Shown here in pieces: positions 34,666 to 45,849 of a stretch of DNA of 64,000 nt. The stretch is taken from contig NZ_AEUW02000001.1 of assembly GCF_000187995.2 (NCBI RefSeq), positions 1,364,001 to 1,428,000 of the forward strand, in the 5' to 3' direction. Numbering within the stretch: the stretch's first letter is position 1; each line of letters begins with the position of its first letter. The notes beneath the pieces are model-generated. The model was given only the letters and a program-made list of their open reading frames with translations. It ran no database searches and was not told the DNA's origin. A program made the translations under genes and the position numbers. Origin of the DNA: Streptococcus macacae NCTC 11558. GTDB lineage: Bacteria; Bacillota; Bacilli; Lactobacillales; Streptococcaceae.

Positions 34666-35403
34666 TTAATGACGGCTACGGATTCGGAAATAGTTTGCAA
34701 CAGCAAATAGAAAAGCTGTAAAAGCTAAGAAAATCAAAAGATGAGCTAGCTCTTTTCCTTGATTAAAGCTAGTACTTGCCCAGTGTGCATTGAGATTATC
34801 TCTGAATATCTTAAAAGGGATGAGTTCAGCAACTTTTTCGATCCAGCCTGTAAGTTTAAAGCCACCCATTGTTCCTGTAAGCAGAGCGATTCCAAAGTAA
34901 ACAATCATTGCCACCCCCTGGATCATATTAAACCCTTTGAAAACTTGGGCAATCGTGAAAGCAACTAGGTACAAGGCGGCAGTTAATAGTAAAACTCCAG
35001 CAAATATGTTAATAACTGTCAGAGTACTTGGCTTAGGAAGTGACATTGTATTAAGCAAGACAACTATATAAATCACCGTAACTCCTGTGACCAATATAAC
35101 AATCGAAACGAACTTAGCAATCAATTGCTTGACTGTCGAATAACCAAAGAGATTCAACCGTGTCACAACTCCAGATTCCGTATCTCGTCCAAAGGCAATG
35201 GTAAAGGGAAGGATAACAAGGCCTAATGGAATCATTGGTAACAGAGTGGAGAAAAGGCTGATAGATAAGCTCTGATTAGCAGCTGTATTAGAGGTACTAT
35301 GATAACCACCAATCGCTAAAATCAACGGAAGTAAGCCGCCAACTATCATGGCAATGCTATAACCTAACGTATTTTTCAGTTCAAATTTAATGTAATGAAT
35401 CAT
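34666..35403 (-). CDS. ABC transporter permease
   Basis: 245 aa ABC-2-type membrane protein with six hydrophobic segments and the cytoplasmic stretch FGRDTESGVVTRLNLFGYS. It overlaps the ATPase gene by 4 bp. The pair resembles lantibiotic or antibiotic self-protection exporters, but the substrate is unknown. Confidence 0.85.
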   Translation of the reverse strand: MIHYIKFELKNTLGYSIAMIVGGLLPLILAIGGYHSTSNTAANQSLSISLFSTLLPMIPLGLVILPFTIAFGRDTESGVVTRLNLFGYSTVKQLIAKFVSIVILVTGVTVIYIVVLLNTMSLPKPSTLTVINIFAGVLLLTAALYLVAFTIAQVFKGFNMIQGVAMIVYFGIALLTGTMGGFKLTGWIEKVAELIPFKIFRDNLNAHWASTSFNQGKELAHLLIFLAFTAFLFAVANYFRIRSRH

Positions 35404-36266
35404 GCTTCTACCTCTTTCTTTGCAATGTCGGAATCAGCTAGTGCATTCAGATAAATCAGCTCTATGTTTGTATTTGTGATCATAAACTTATAACCTTGTT
35501 TAACCAAATCCTCTACGATAGCCTGCTGCTCGTCCTCATCTTTACAAGCAATAGCTACCTTACCCTCTTCTCCTTTGATTACTTTATAACGCTCGAAATT
35601 TGATGCTTCTTCAGAATCAACAACGATTGCTGAATAACCGACATATTTTTGGAATAAGTCATTTAGATTTCCAAAATCAATCAACCTTCCTTTTTCGATA
35701 ATCAAAAGCTTCTTGGCTAGTTGTTCTAGCTCGTCAAAATAGTGTGTAATTAAGAGCAGAGTAGCTTTTTTATCAGCATACCATTCTCGAATTTTCCTCA
35801 TCAGTTGCGATCTCGTCTCAAAGTCCAAACCTGTGCTCATCTCATCAAAACAAGTCAACTCTGCATCTTGATAGAGAACCATAATGATAGTTAGACGTTG
35901 CTTTTGACCACCTGATAATTGAGAAAATTTCTTTTTCAAATTCTTTTCAAAGTCAAAGAAACGAACCAATTCAATAAGTTTTGTATTTTTAGGGTAAGAG
36001 GTTTTTAGCAGACCCTCTAAGATAGTTTGACAATTCACTGTGGTTGGGTAGGCATTTTCTTGCAAATGAACTGCTACAGATTTTGGCTTTTCGAGTAACC
36101 CTTCATACTTTACTTGATTGGTCAGTGCTTTGATAAGAGTGGATTTCCCAGCTCCATTTCCTCCAATAACACCTACAATCTCCCCTTCATCAATTTCAAT
36201 TTCTTTATCAATGTTAAGAGCAGTGAAATCTCCATAGTTTACTTTTAGATTTTTAATTTTTAGCAT
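35400..36266 (-). CDS. ABC transporter ATP-binding protein
   Basis: 288 aa. Walker A GGNGAGKST (about residues 35-43), Q-loop LQENAYPT, signature LSGGQKQRL, Walker B AELTCFDEMSTGLD, switch His ITHYFDE. The C-terminal 70 residues form an extra domain. Together with the permease it makes a two-gene exporter beside the decayed PKS. Confidence 0.9.
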   Translation of the reverse strand: MLKIKNLKVNYGDFTALNIDKEIEIDEGEIVGVIGGNGAGKSTLIKALTNQVKYEGLLEKPKSVAVHLQENAYPTTVNCQTILEGLLKTSYPKNTKLIELVRFFDFEKNLKKKFSQLSGGQKQRLTIIMVLYQDAELTCFDEMSTGLDFETRSQLMRKIREWYADKKATLLLITHYFDELEQLAKKLLIIEKGRLIDFGNLNDLFQKYVGYSAIVVDSEEASNFERYKVIKGEEGKVAIACKDEDEQQAIVEDLVKQGYKFMITNTNIELIYLNALADSDIAKKEVEA

Positions 36267-36342
36267 ATATAGTAGTTTTCTCCATTTTTATATTCTGTTA
36301 ATCATAGCCTATTTAATTGTTCCTGTTTCTTAAAATCTAACT

Positions 36343-36558
36343 TCAGCTGGAATTCTGAAAAGTCTTTATATTGGTAAACTTCTTCATCTTCTGCGTCCCC
36401 CCAACATAAATCCTTTCTATATGAGCTCCTGTTTCCGATACCTTTATACCTAGATAGGTATTTTTATTGACAAAATTGTAAAAGTAAAGAGAGAGCAATA
36501 TAAAAGAGGCACTCATCACAGCAATAGCAAGCAATTTTATCTTCACTTCTTTTCTCAT
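36343..36558 (-). CDS. Small single-pass membrane protein, unrecognised
   Basis: 71 aa. Basic N-terminus and one membrane segment (LLAIAVMSASFILLSLYFY), then a short extracytoplasmic tail with GIKVSETGAHIERIYVGG. Located 76 bp upstream of the ABC ATPase on the same strand. Could be an intact small protein or a 5' fragment; no RBS better than GGAAGGAT is seen. Confidence 0.5.
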   Translation of the reverse strand: MRKEVKIKLLAIAVMSASFILLSLYFYNFVNKNTYLGIKVSETGAHIERIYVGGTQKMKKFTNIKTFQNSS

Positions 36559-36707
36559 CCTTCCTATCTAAATATGATTTCACTTCAACTTTGATTATAT
36601 GCTCTTAATGATACAACACTTCTAGACTCACAGAATAAATAGAACCGCTTTATGAGTTTAAAACTATCTTTGCTCCTTCCATATTTTTTGATATTTCCAC
36701 AGTCTCA

Positions 36708-37243
36708 TTATAGCAATTTCATCTCATTTTTCAAGAATTCCATTAAACCAAGCAAGGCTGGAACAACAATAGTCAATCCTGCCTGCCCGCTATCCATATA
36801 AGACCATATGATTTTTGAAAAAGCGGTTATAATCAAAATCAAACCGACTAATTTCCAACTGTGCAGCCAAGTTGCTCAAACGATGACGATTAAAAAACTA
36901 ATAACCAAACAAGCAAAGAGTCTATTTTTACCTGTCAGACCAGCTTGCAGAAATTTCTGCTCATAAATTAGAAATTCCCTAACTAAAGGAGGAGTCGATT
37001 GTGGTACAGGAAACCAAATCATACTGGTAAAAAGAGCTAATATGCTGATTGATACCCCTATAATTTGCCTATGATAAGCAAAAAACAAGATAGGAAGAAT
37101 CAGAAATAGGACGAATGTACCAGCTTAGCTGATTTTGGTGGTGTTCAAAAGCCCATGCTTGAAAGTCCAATATTCAGTACTAAAAAACTAATAAAATCAA
37201 GGTAAGGCCGAGTAAAAAAGCTGAAATAAACCATTGTTTCCGT
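36708..37243 (-). pseudogene. Decayed multi-pass membrane protein gene
   Basis: The minus strand can be read nearly continuously in one frame from RRKQWFISAFLLGLTLILL through YWTFKHGLLNTTK, AGTFVLFLILPILFFAYHRQ, IIGVSISILALFTSMIWF and on to SKIIWSYMDSGQAGLTIVVP and FLKNEMKLL, but with at least three in-frame stops (after LLVF, after TTKIS, and a TGA after FLIVIV near 36873). It was probably a membrane protein of about 170-180 aa. It abuts the end of tadA. Confidence 0.7.
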
Positions 37244-37717
37244 CTAGTTATTTTTTCTCCTTTGCCTAAAAAAATCCTGCATCATTTTGGCGCATTCCTT
37301 CTCAAGAATCCCAGACTCCACTTCCACACGATGGTTGAGGCGCTCATCGGTTAAAATATTGTAGAGGCTGCCTGCTGCGCCAAATTTTTGATTGGCAGCA
37401 CCGTAAATGACCTGCGAAATACGTGCCAAGCTAATAGCACCGCTGCACATGACACAGGGCTCAATGGTCACAAAAAGTGTACAGTCCAGCAGGCGCCAGC
37501 TAGCTTTTGTCTGATTGGCTTCATTGATAGCCATGATTTCAGCATGCATGATAGCTTGATTAAGTTCCTCACGCGCATTGTGGCCTCGGCCAATAATACG
37601 TCCGTCCTTAACAATGATACAACCGATGGGTATCTCTTCCTTTTGAAGTGATAACTGAGCTTCCCTCAAAGCTTCTGCCATGAAAAATTCTTTTTCTTCC
37701 TGAGTGAAGTCTGCCAT
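37244..37717 (-). CDS. tadA: tRNA adenosine(34) deaminase TadA
   Basis: 157 aa. Makes inosine at the wobble base of tRNA-Arg. Zinc/catalytic motifs HAEIMAI (His and Glu) and PCVMCSGAI (two Cys) are present. Its start overlaps the stop of the upstream metallo-hydrolase gene by one base. Confidence 0.93.
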   Translation of the reverse strand: MADFTQEEKEFFMAEALREAQLSLQKEEIPIGCIIVKDGRIIGRGHNAREELNQAIMHAEIMAINEANQTKASWRLLDCTLFVTIEPCVMCSGAISLARISQVIYGAANQKFGAAGSLYNILTDERLNHRVEVESGILEKECAKMMQDFFRQRRKNN

Positions 37718-38493
37718 CAGCAGTCACCGATTTCCCATGATTTATGCGGCTTTGCCAATTCCACAGAAATGCCATTAGAGTAGGACTCTGTCTGGCTTCT
37801 GAGTATTTCTAGATGATTATCTGGGGTGATATCTTTTGGCGGCAGCGGCGGCATGTGGGTCAACACTAAGCGTTTCACACCAGCCGCACTGGCAATTTGC
37901 CCAGCTTCTTTGGTCGTTAAGTGAGCTGGGTGATTTTCGTTACCCTCATAAAGATAAACATCCGCTAAAAAGAGATCAGCGCCTGTGACAAATTCAGCCA
38001 AACCTTCAAAATAGCCTGTGTCCCCCGTGAAGACAAAGACCTGCCCTGTTTTACGCTCCACAATACGAAAGGCATAACAAGGCACAGGATGCACTGTCTT
38101 GATAAAAGTGATGTCAAAAGGACCGATCTGCTCAAGGCCATCAACATCATAGGCTGATCCTTTAGACACACCCTCAAGGGTTAGCTTAGCAAATTCATAA
38201 GCATCCTCATCGTGCCCATAAATGGGTAAAACTTTAGGTTCCCAAAGGTGCTTGGGGTAGAGCTGAAAATAATGGCGCAAAACGCCCAAATCAGCTACAT
38301 GATCTGGATGATAATGGGAAATAATGACCGCGTCCAAATCCAACGGACTGATCTCTTTTTCTAGCTCTGTTACAGCGCGGCTGCCCGCATCTATCAAGAG
38401 CTGAAAACCGTCTTCACCTGTCAAGAGATAAGAGGTTGTTCCGCCGTCTTTGTAGGGATAGGCTCCCCAGCAGCCAAGTGTGGTTAATTTCAT
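37717..38493 (-). CDS. Metallo-beta-lactamase-fold hydrolase (RNase Z-like)
   Basis: 258 aa. Zinc motif SHYHPDHVADL (residues about 59-69), later GDTGYF and a C-terminal LTHMPP. The YhfI-like family includes phosphodiesterases; the substrate is not defined. Cytosolic, no signal peptide. Upstream of tadA, cotranscribed. Confidence 0.85.
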   Translation of the reverse strand: MKLTTLGCWGAYPYKDGGTTSYLLTGEDGFQLLIDAGSRAVTELEKEISPLDLDAVIISHYHPDHVADLGVLRHYFQLYPKHLWEPKVLPIYGHDEDAYEFAKLTLEGVSKGSAYDVDGLEQIGPFDITFIKTVHPVPCYAFRIVERKTGQVFVFTGDTGYFEGLAEFVTGADLFLADVYLYEGNENHPAHLTTKEAGQIASAAGVKRLVLTHMPPLPPKDITPDNHLEILRSQTESYSNGISVELAKPHKSWEIGDC

Positions 38494-38570
38494 AAAAACA
38501 CCTTCTTTGTTTCTAATTGTTTTTATTATAACAAAATGAACTGGCTTTTGAATATCATAAATCTTCTATG

Positions 38571-39584
38571 TTATTTAAAAAAAATATGAAACAAAGAGAC
38601 AATAAGCCAAGCATAGAGAATGATAAACAACCATTTGAGATAAACAACAATAGCAATGAATTCGCGGATAAAAGCACTAGGAATATAATAAGGAGCTGTT
38701 GAACAGCCTAAGCCATCACCAGCCATATGCAAACGGCGTGCGTAGACACTGGTTCGAAAAACATGATAAGCATTGGTTACAAAAAGAAAGCGCGGCGCTT
38801 TCATTTCTTTTTGGGCTAACTGTTTGGAAAAAAGAAGATTTTCATAGGTGGAATGAGATTGTTCTTCTAAGAGAAGTCTGTCCTTTGGAATATCGCTTGC
38901 CTGTTCTTTTATATAATTGGCTATAGCTTGTGCTTCAGAAATCGTTTCCTTAGGACCTAAACCACCGCTAGCAATCAGTTTAACTTGTGGATTTTTAGAT
39001 TTTCTAAAAGCCTCCAAAGCTTTATCAATCCTGCGCTTTAATAAAGGTGTCACTTGATTGCCATCTAAAAGCCCTGCACCATGAATAATAATATAATCAT
39101 AATGTTTGTTTTTAGGAATCATAAGATACAGAATCGAATAGAGCATGAAAGCAACAAAGGAAATACCAAAAATCAAGAAACTAAACATTCCTACAGCATA
39201 TAAAAAATCAAAAAATGTCGGCTGAGCAAAGTGAAATGGTTTGCTAAATCTTATATAAATCAAGAAAAAGAAGATATTGATTAGAATCCCCAAAAGAAGA
39301 GAGGCAAGATTCAGCTTTGAAAAGCCTTCTTTATGCAAAAGGACAAGGCCATTATAAATTAAGAATAAAGCAGCCCAAAAAATCAGCAGAGGCAGGGCTG
39401 TTAAAATCAGTAAAAAAATACCATATGCTGTATGTAAACTATGGCGATAAAAGAAGTCACCTGCCGCCAAATACGCTGTCATTAAAAAAGCTAGAAGTAA
39501 AAACGGATTGAGTAAGCTGCGTGCTTCATGATAAATGGAAAATACCAGTAAAGCAAATAAGACCAAAACTAAAATCCCCATCAT
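38571..39584 (-). CDS. YdcF/SanA-like DUF218 membrane protein
   Basis: 337 aa. About five membrane helices in the first 180 residues, then a DUF218 domain: DYIIIHGAGLLDGNQVTPLL, ASGGLGPKETISEAQAIANY, STYENLLFS and FVTNAYHVFR. DUF218 proteins are linked to cell-envelope functions; the exact reaction is unknown. A C-terminal membrane helix ends the protein. Confidence 0.85.
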   Translation of the reverse strand: MMGILVLVLFALLVFSIYHEARSLLNPFLLLAFLMTAYLAAGDFFYRHSLHTAYGIFLLILTALPLLIFWAALFLIYNGLVLLHKEGFSKLNLASLLLGILINIFFFLIYIRFSKPFHFAQPTFFDFLYAVGMFSFLIFGISFVAFMLYSILYLMIPKNKHYDYIIIHGAGLLDGNQVTPLLKRRIDKALEAFRKSKNPQVKLIASGGLGPKETISEAQAIANYIKEQASDIPKDRLLLEEQSHSTYENLLFSKQLAQKEMKAPRFLFVTNAYHVFRTSVYARRLHMAGDGLGCSTAPYYIPSAFIREFIAIVVYLKWLFIILYAWLIVSLFHIFFK

Positions 39585-39597
39585 CAGTCCTCCTTAT

Positions 39598-40386
39598 CTA
39601 TCTAATCAGAAAAAAAGCTAGAATATACAGCACCCACAAATGCAAGGGATAATAAATGTAAAAGAACCATTTGTGCATAGGCTTAGAGCTGCCCTTTTCA
39701 CCATTATATAATAATAATAAAGGCAAAAAGAGAAAGGTCAGACTATCACTGTTGTAACAAAATTCCTCAAACCAAAGTCCAAGTGCGGGATAGCCTCCCG
39801 GCAAAGGCGGCAGAGCCAATAGCAGATAAAGGCCATTCCAAGCTAAAAAAGCCAATACTTGTTTTCGACGCTTATCATAAAAAGCCCAAAAGATCAGTAT
39901 AGTAAAAAGAATAGGCAGACCGCCTTCCAAGGCAAACTGATAAGCGCCAAGCGATAGGGGCAGTATAGAGAGCACTAAACCTAAAAGAAAAACCAGTGTC
40001 CCCATATAATAAAACTTTTTGCTGCCCTCTTTTCCCTTTTGTAAGAGATAAATGACAGTATAGCCTAGTGCCAAGGTTAAAAAGATATTATCTGTAATCT
40101 GATGTTTTAAACCAAAAATAAAAAAAGAGATAAAATCACCACATTGCATTAGAATAGCAGCTAGCCATAGACGGCGCAAATGGTTATGGCGATTTCTTGT
40201 ATGAAAAAATCCCTCAACTGTAAAAAAGGCAAACAAGGGGGCTACAAAACGAGTCAGTAAATGTATCCAAGAAGGCAGACTGTTTGGAAAAGCAAAAAAG
40301 ATAGAATCTAAAGTCATGAAAGCAAGAGCCAGATACTTTAATTGGTTGGCATTATAGTTTTTCAATTTTCTTATCTCCTTTAACAA
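39598..40386 (-). CDS. TraX-family membrane protein
   Basis: 262 aa with seven or eight hydrophobic helices and the TraX signature region LKYLALAFMTLDSI..PSWIHLLTRFVAPLFAFF. TraX acetylates F-pilin in E. coli; chromosomal streptococcal members have unknown function. It is 13 bp upstream of the DUF218 gene and probably forms an operon with it. Confidence 0.85.
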   Translation of the reverse strand: MLKEIRKLKNYNANQLKYLALAFMTLDSIFFAFPNSLPSWIHLLTRFVAPLFAFFTVEGFFHTRNRHNHLRRLWLAAILMQCGDFISFFIFGLKHQITDNIFLTLALGYTVIYLLQKGKEGSKKFYYMGTLVFLLGLVLSILPLSLGAYQFALEGGLPILFTILIFWAFYDKRRKQVLAFLAWNGLYLLLALPPLPGGYPALGLWFEEFCYNSDSLTFLFLPLLLLYNGEKGSSKPMHKWFFYIYYPLHLWVLYILAFFLIR

Positions 40387-40583
40387 AAAGTTCTTTATAG
40401 GTTATTTATTTTCTACCTTTATTGTAACTAAATAAACAAGCATACTCACTTACACTTTTGTAAGTGACTGAAAAAACCTTGATAAAAAGAGGATTTTTAA
40501 GAGAAGATCAAGCTGCTGTACTTTCTCATATTGGCTTAAGAAAATAAACTTCTTACTTTGCCAAATTAGTAAATTATAAGAAA

Positions 40584-40614
40584 AGAGCCTAGGATCGTTT
40601 ATTATCTGGGCTCT
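40584..40614 (-). terminator. tgt terminator
   Basis: AGAGCCTA / TGGGCTCT stem with a 15-nt loop and an A6 run on the plus strand, at the end of tgt. Confidence 0.6.
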
Positions 40615-40623
40615 AAAAAAGTA

Positions 40624-42073
<1,450 letters not shown>

Positions 42074-42292
42074 ATGAATACAAAAACATTGAAACAATTT
42101 AAGGCTATGGATGCTGAAACACTTTCTCATGTCACTGGGGGCGGTCTTTATGATGGCGCTAACGGCTATGCTTACCGCGATGCTCAAGGACATTGGGGTT
42201 ATAAAGTAACAAAATCTCCTGCTCAAGCATTGGCTAACGTTGTTGTAAACAGCTGGGCTTCATCTGCAGCTAATGGTTTTGGAACTTATTAA
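42074..42292 (+). CDS. bip: Double-glycine-leader bacteriocin-like peptide
   Basis: 72 aa from MNTKTLKQFKAMD, with AAAGGGGGT 8 nt before the ATG. The leader ends in the double-glycine site LSHVTGGG, cleaved by a ComA/NlmT-type ABC protease. The mature part LYDGANGYAYRDAQGHWGYK carries aromatic residues and no Cys. The position next to polA matches the S. mutans gene known as bip, a small bacteriocin-related peptide reported to affect antimicrobial sensitivity; name from memory. It is one of the few plus-strand genes and has its own promoter and terminator. Confidence 0.8.
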   Translation: MNTKTLKQFKAMDAETLSHVTGGGLYDGANGYAYRDAQGHWGYKVTKSPAQALANVVVNSWASSAANGFGTY

Positions 42293-42307
42293 ACCAATAA
42301 ATAGACA

Positions 42308-42339
42308 AACACCTCATCTTTTATCAAAGATGAGGTGTT
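42308..42339 (+). terminator. Terminator of the bacteriocin-like gene
   Basis: AACACCTCATCTTT-tatc-AAAGATGAGGTGTT, 14-bp perfect stem followed by T7. Confidence 0.95.
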
Positions 42340-42491
42340 TTTTTGATATCATTCCCTTACTCTTACAAAAGATAAGCTGATTACTAGGCCTAGAATAAGA
42401 CATTTTACTTCCTTAAAACAAATAGATAAGGCCTTTTAAAAAGCAATGCTGATGACAGCTCTTCATGAACCTTATGGTAAATGGTGCTGCT

Positions 42492-42920
42492 TTACTTCAA
42501 TTTGAAATACTCAATCTTAAGACACTTGTTCATCACAATTTTATGGCGGCCGGCAGAGCGTAAGATTTTTTCTGCTTCTTGACTTTCCAGTCCCAATTGC
42601 GCCCAAAAGACATCAGCATCTGTTTCAATGAAGTCCTTGGCAGCATCTGCTAAAAATTCACTGCGCCGAAAAACATCTACAATATCAACATGTTCAGCAA
42701 TATCCTGCAGGCGGGCATAAACTGTTTCCCCTAAGATTTGCTCTCCGGCCAATCTGGGATTAACAGGTATGATCTTATAGCCAGCCTGTTGCATCCTTTG
42801 TGCAACTTCATAGGCTGCGGTTTCTTCTCTTTTAGATAAGCCAACCACAGCAATGGTTTTAGCTTCTTTTAAATAGGCAAAAATTGTATCTTGACTGGGA
42901 TTTTGAAAACGATAAGCCAT
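42492..42920 (-). CDS. CoA-binding-domain protein (YccU-like)
   Basis: 142 aa Rossmann-type CoA-binding domain: IAVVGLSKREETAAYEVAQR and YKIIPVNPRLAGEQILGETVY, with WAQLGLES near the end. Function unknown; follows polA by 87 bp and is often found there in streptococci. Confidence 0.88.
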   Translation of the reverse strand: MAYRFQNPSQDTIFAYLKEAKTIAVVGLSKREETAAYEVAQRMQQAGYKIIPVNPRLAGEQILGETVYARLQDIAEHVDIVDVFRRSEFLADAAKDFIETDADVFWAQLGLESQEAEKILRSAGRHKIVMNKCLKIEYFKLK

Positions 42921-43007
42921 AAAGCGGTCTCCTTAAATTTTAACTAGCGGATTCTTAAAGCAGCAAGTAGGATAAAATAGTGATATCATGGCAGCAGGCA
43001 GCCCTTG

Positions 43008-45644
43008 TTATTTTGCTTCGTACCAGGTCTTGCCTGCATTTTCATCTGCTACAAGCGGCACTGAAAGCTCAATAGCTGTTTCCATGATTTCCTTAACTAA
43101 TTTTTGAACAGATGCAAGTTCAGCATTTGGTACCTCAAGGACAATTTCATCGTGTACTTGTAAGAGCATTCGCGATTGATAATTTCCCGCACTCAAGGCC
43201 TTATCTAAATTGATCATGGCCACTTTGAGAATATCAGCTGCGCTGCCTTGAATAGGCGAATTAATAGCTGTTCGCTCTGCAAAAGAGCGAATATTGAAAT
43301 TACGTGAATTGATATCTGGCAATTCACGGCGCCTATGAAATAAAGTCTCTACATAGCCCTTATCACGCGCTTCGCGAACCACTCTATCCATATAATTTTT
43401 AATTCCTGGATAACGCTCAAAATAAGTGTCAATATAATTTTTAGCAGCCTTGCGGCTAATACCTAAATTATTAGCCAGTCCAAAATCAGAAATACCGTAA
43501 ACAACACCAAAATTAACAGCCTTAGCATTACGGCGGTCATTAGGAGTAACATCTTCTGGTCTTTCAATACCAAAGACACGCATGGCTGTTGAAGTATGAA
43601 TATCTGCCCCTTCTTTAAAAGCAGCGATCAAGTGCTCATCTCCTGAAATATGGGCTAGAACCCGCAATTCAATCTGTGAATAATCCGAACTGAGCAGCAC
43701 ACTGTCTTTCCATTCAGGTACAAAAGCCTTACGGATCAGACGTCCCTGCTCCAAACGGACAGGAATATTCTGAAGATTGGGATCAATACTTGATAAGCGG
43801 CCAGTCTGAGTTAGATCCTGCAGGTAGCGGGTATGAATTTTATCATCAAAGGAAATGGCCTCTTGCAGACCAATGATATAAGTTGACTGTAGTTTAGCGA
43901 TCTGACGGTATTCCAAAATCTTAGCAACGATTGGTGAGCGGTGAGCTAAACGTTCCAAGACATCAACAGCTGTTGAATAGCCTGTTTTGGTCTTTTTAGT
44001 GGCTGACAAAGGCAGACCCAATTTTTCAAAAAGGATCACTCCCAACTGTTTTGGGGAATTGATATTGAACTCCTCGCCAGCTAAATCATAGATTTCCTGC
44101 GTTAGAGCCTGCAGTTCAATTTCATTGGCTTGCTCCATGTCCTGCAGTGTTTCTTTTCGAACTGAAATTCCTGCAATTTCCATCTTAGCCAGAACATGAG
44201 CTAAAGGAAGTTCCATATCAAAAAGCAATTTCAGCTGATCATTAGCAGACAGCTTTTGACGCATAGGCTGCTCACTGGCAAGCAAAACGCTGACCTTTTT
44301 AGCCAAATGGCTAAGCAAAATATCTTTTGGCGGAACAGCGCGTTTGGCACCTTTGCCATAGACTTCATCATCTGTCTCCAAAGGTAAATCTGTGTAAAGT
44401 CTGGCAATGGTTGAAATAGTGTTATTTTCAACCGTTGAAAGGAGATACTTAGCTAAGCGGCTGTCAAAACTAGCCGTCGGTAAATCTATATCTAGATGGC
44501 TGAGCAAAACTTTGCTGCGTTTAAAATCATAAGTTTTGATCGGTTTTTCAAGTACTGATTTAAACAGAGGGTCGCTCAGCAATTGTGTATCTGTGCTGGC
44601 GTAAATACCGTGATCATCCCCCCAAGCAAAACCAATGATTTCTTCAGTATGATAGTTGTCATTCAAAATCTCAAAGTAGAAGAACTGATCTTCTCTAAAC
44701 ATATCAGCTTTTAAGTCCTTCACTTCTGTGTAGGTTACTTCAAAAGTCTGAGGTGAAACCGACTGACTCAGCTGTCCCCTAAATTGCTTGAAATCCATCT
44801 CATCATAAAAAGAGATGAGTTGCTCCTTCTGCACTCCCGCATAAGCAATGTCTTCTAAACCAATGGTAAGAGGAGCCTGAGTATTGATCGTTGCCAAAGT
44901 CTTCGAAAGGAAAGCCTGCTCTTTATCATTTATCAGATTCTCTTTCATCTTGGATGTTTTAAAAGAATCAATATGCTCATAAATAGCCTCTAGACTGCCG
45001 TATTCATGCAGCAGTTTTAGCCCTGTCTTCTCACCAATTTTCGTTACACCTGGAATATTGTCAGACTTATCTCCCATGAGAGCCTTGAGGTCAATAAACT
45101 GCTTAGGCGTCAGCCCCATTTTTTCCATGAGATAGGCTGGTGTAAATTCTTCAAACTCAGCAACTCCCTTTTTGGAAATCTCAACTGTTGTATTACTGTC
45201 AGTCAGTTGGATAAGATCTTTATCCCCACTAACAATGGTAACATCGTATTCCTCTTCATTTTCAGCTAACTTATCAAGAGTTCCAATGATATCATCTGCT
45301 TCATAATTTTCCAGATCATAATAAGAAACGCCTAAGGCTGTCAGCATTTCTCTAATATAGGGCAGCTGCTCACGAAATTCTTCTGGTGTTTTAGCACGGC
45401 CCGCCTTATAGTCTGCAAACATCTCTGTTCTAAAAGTCGTTTTACCAGCATCAAAAGCCACTAGAACATGTGTTGGTTCTACCCTTTTCATCATATGATC
45501 CAGCATCAGATGAAAGCCATAGATAGCATTGGTATGCAGTCCAGCTGGATTTTTAAAGCGCTCAATTTGATTATAAAGAGCAAAAAAAGCACGATAAGCA
45601 ACGGATGAGCCGTCAATCAATAATAATTTTTTCTTGTTTCCCAT
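43008..45644 (-). CDS. polA: DNA polymerase I
   Basis: 878 aa from MGNKKKLLLIDGSS; an upstream in-frame ATG at 45707 lacks an RBS. Domains: 5'-3' exonuclease (about 1-290), a degenerate proofreading domain (about 310-470) and the polymerase with motif A SSDYSQIELR, motif B RRNAKAVNFGVVYG and motif C QVHDEIVLE. Streptococcal Pol I is known to lack proofreading activity, and I do not see the complete exonuclease motif set here. DNA repair and Okazaki fragment processing. Confidence 0.97.
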   Translation of the reverse strand: MGNKKKLLLIDGSSVAYRAFFALYNQIERFKNPAGLHTNAIYGFHLMLDHMMKRVEPTHVLVAFDAGKTTFRTEMFADYKAGRAKTPEEFREQLPYIREMLTALGVSYYDLENYEADDIIGTLDKLAENEEEYDVTIVSGDKDLIQLTDSNTTVEISKKGVAEFEEFTPAYLMEKMGLTPKQFIDLKALMGDKSDNIPGVTKIGEKTGLKLLHEYGSLEAIYEHIDSFKTSKMKENLINDKEQAFLSKTLATINTQAPLTIGLEDIAYAGVQKEQLISFYDEMDFKQFRGQLSQSVSPQTFEVTYTEVKDLKADMFREDQFFYFEILNDNYHTEEIIGFAWGDDHGIYASTDTQLLSDPLFKSVLEKPIKTYDFKRSKVLLSHLDIDLPTASFDSRLAKYLLSTVENNTISTIARLYTDLPLETDDEVYGKGAKRAVPPKDILLSHLAKKVSVLLASEQPMRQKLSANDQLKLLFDMELPLAHVLAKMEIAGISVRKETLQDMEQANEIELQALTQEIYDLAGEEFNINSPKQLGVILFEKLGLPLSATKKTKTGYSTAVDVLERLAHRSPIVAKILEYRQIAKLQSTYIIGLQEAISFDDKIHTRYLQDLTQTGRLSSIDPNLQNIPVRLEQGRLIRKAFVPEWKDSVLLSSDYSQIELRVLAHISGDEHLIAAFKEGADIHTSTAMRVFGIERPEDVTPNDRRNAKAVNFGVVYGISDFGLANNLGISRKAAKNYIDTYFERYPGIKNYMDRVVREARDKGYVETLFHRRRELPDINSRNFNIRSFAERTAINSPIQGSAADILKVAMINLDKALSAGNYQSRMLLQVHDEIVLEVPNAELASVQKLVKEIMETAIELSVPLVADENAGKTWYEAK

Positions 45645-45849
45645 AGACCTATTGTAACATAAATCTTTACTGACATACTGACAATAAGGTTCAAAATAGA
45701 AAAACAAACGATAAAAAAGGAGTAAGACAAAAATCAGTCATTTACAAGTCTTCGAATTATTGATTTTCTGTCCCACTCTTTACTCTCATCCCCTTATGTC
45801 TTTCAAATAGCTGAAAAAATCAAAGAGGTATTATGGTTTGACCTGAGGC

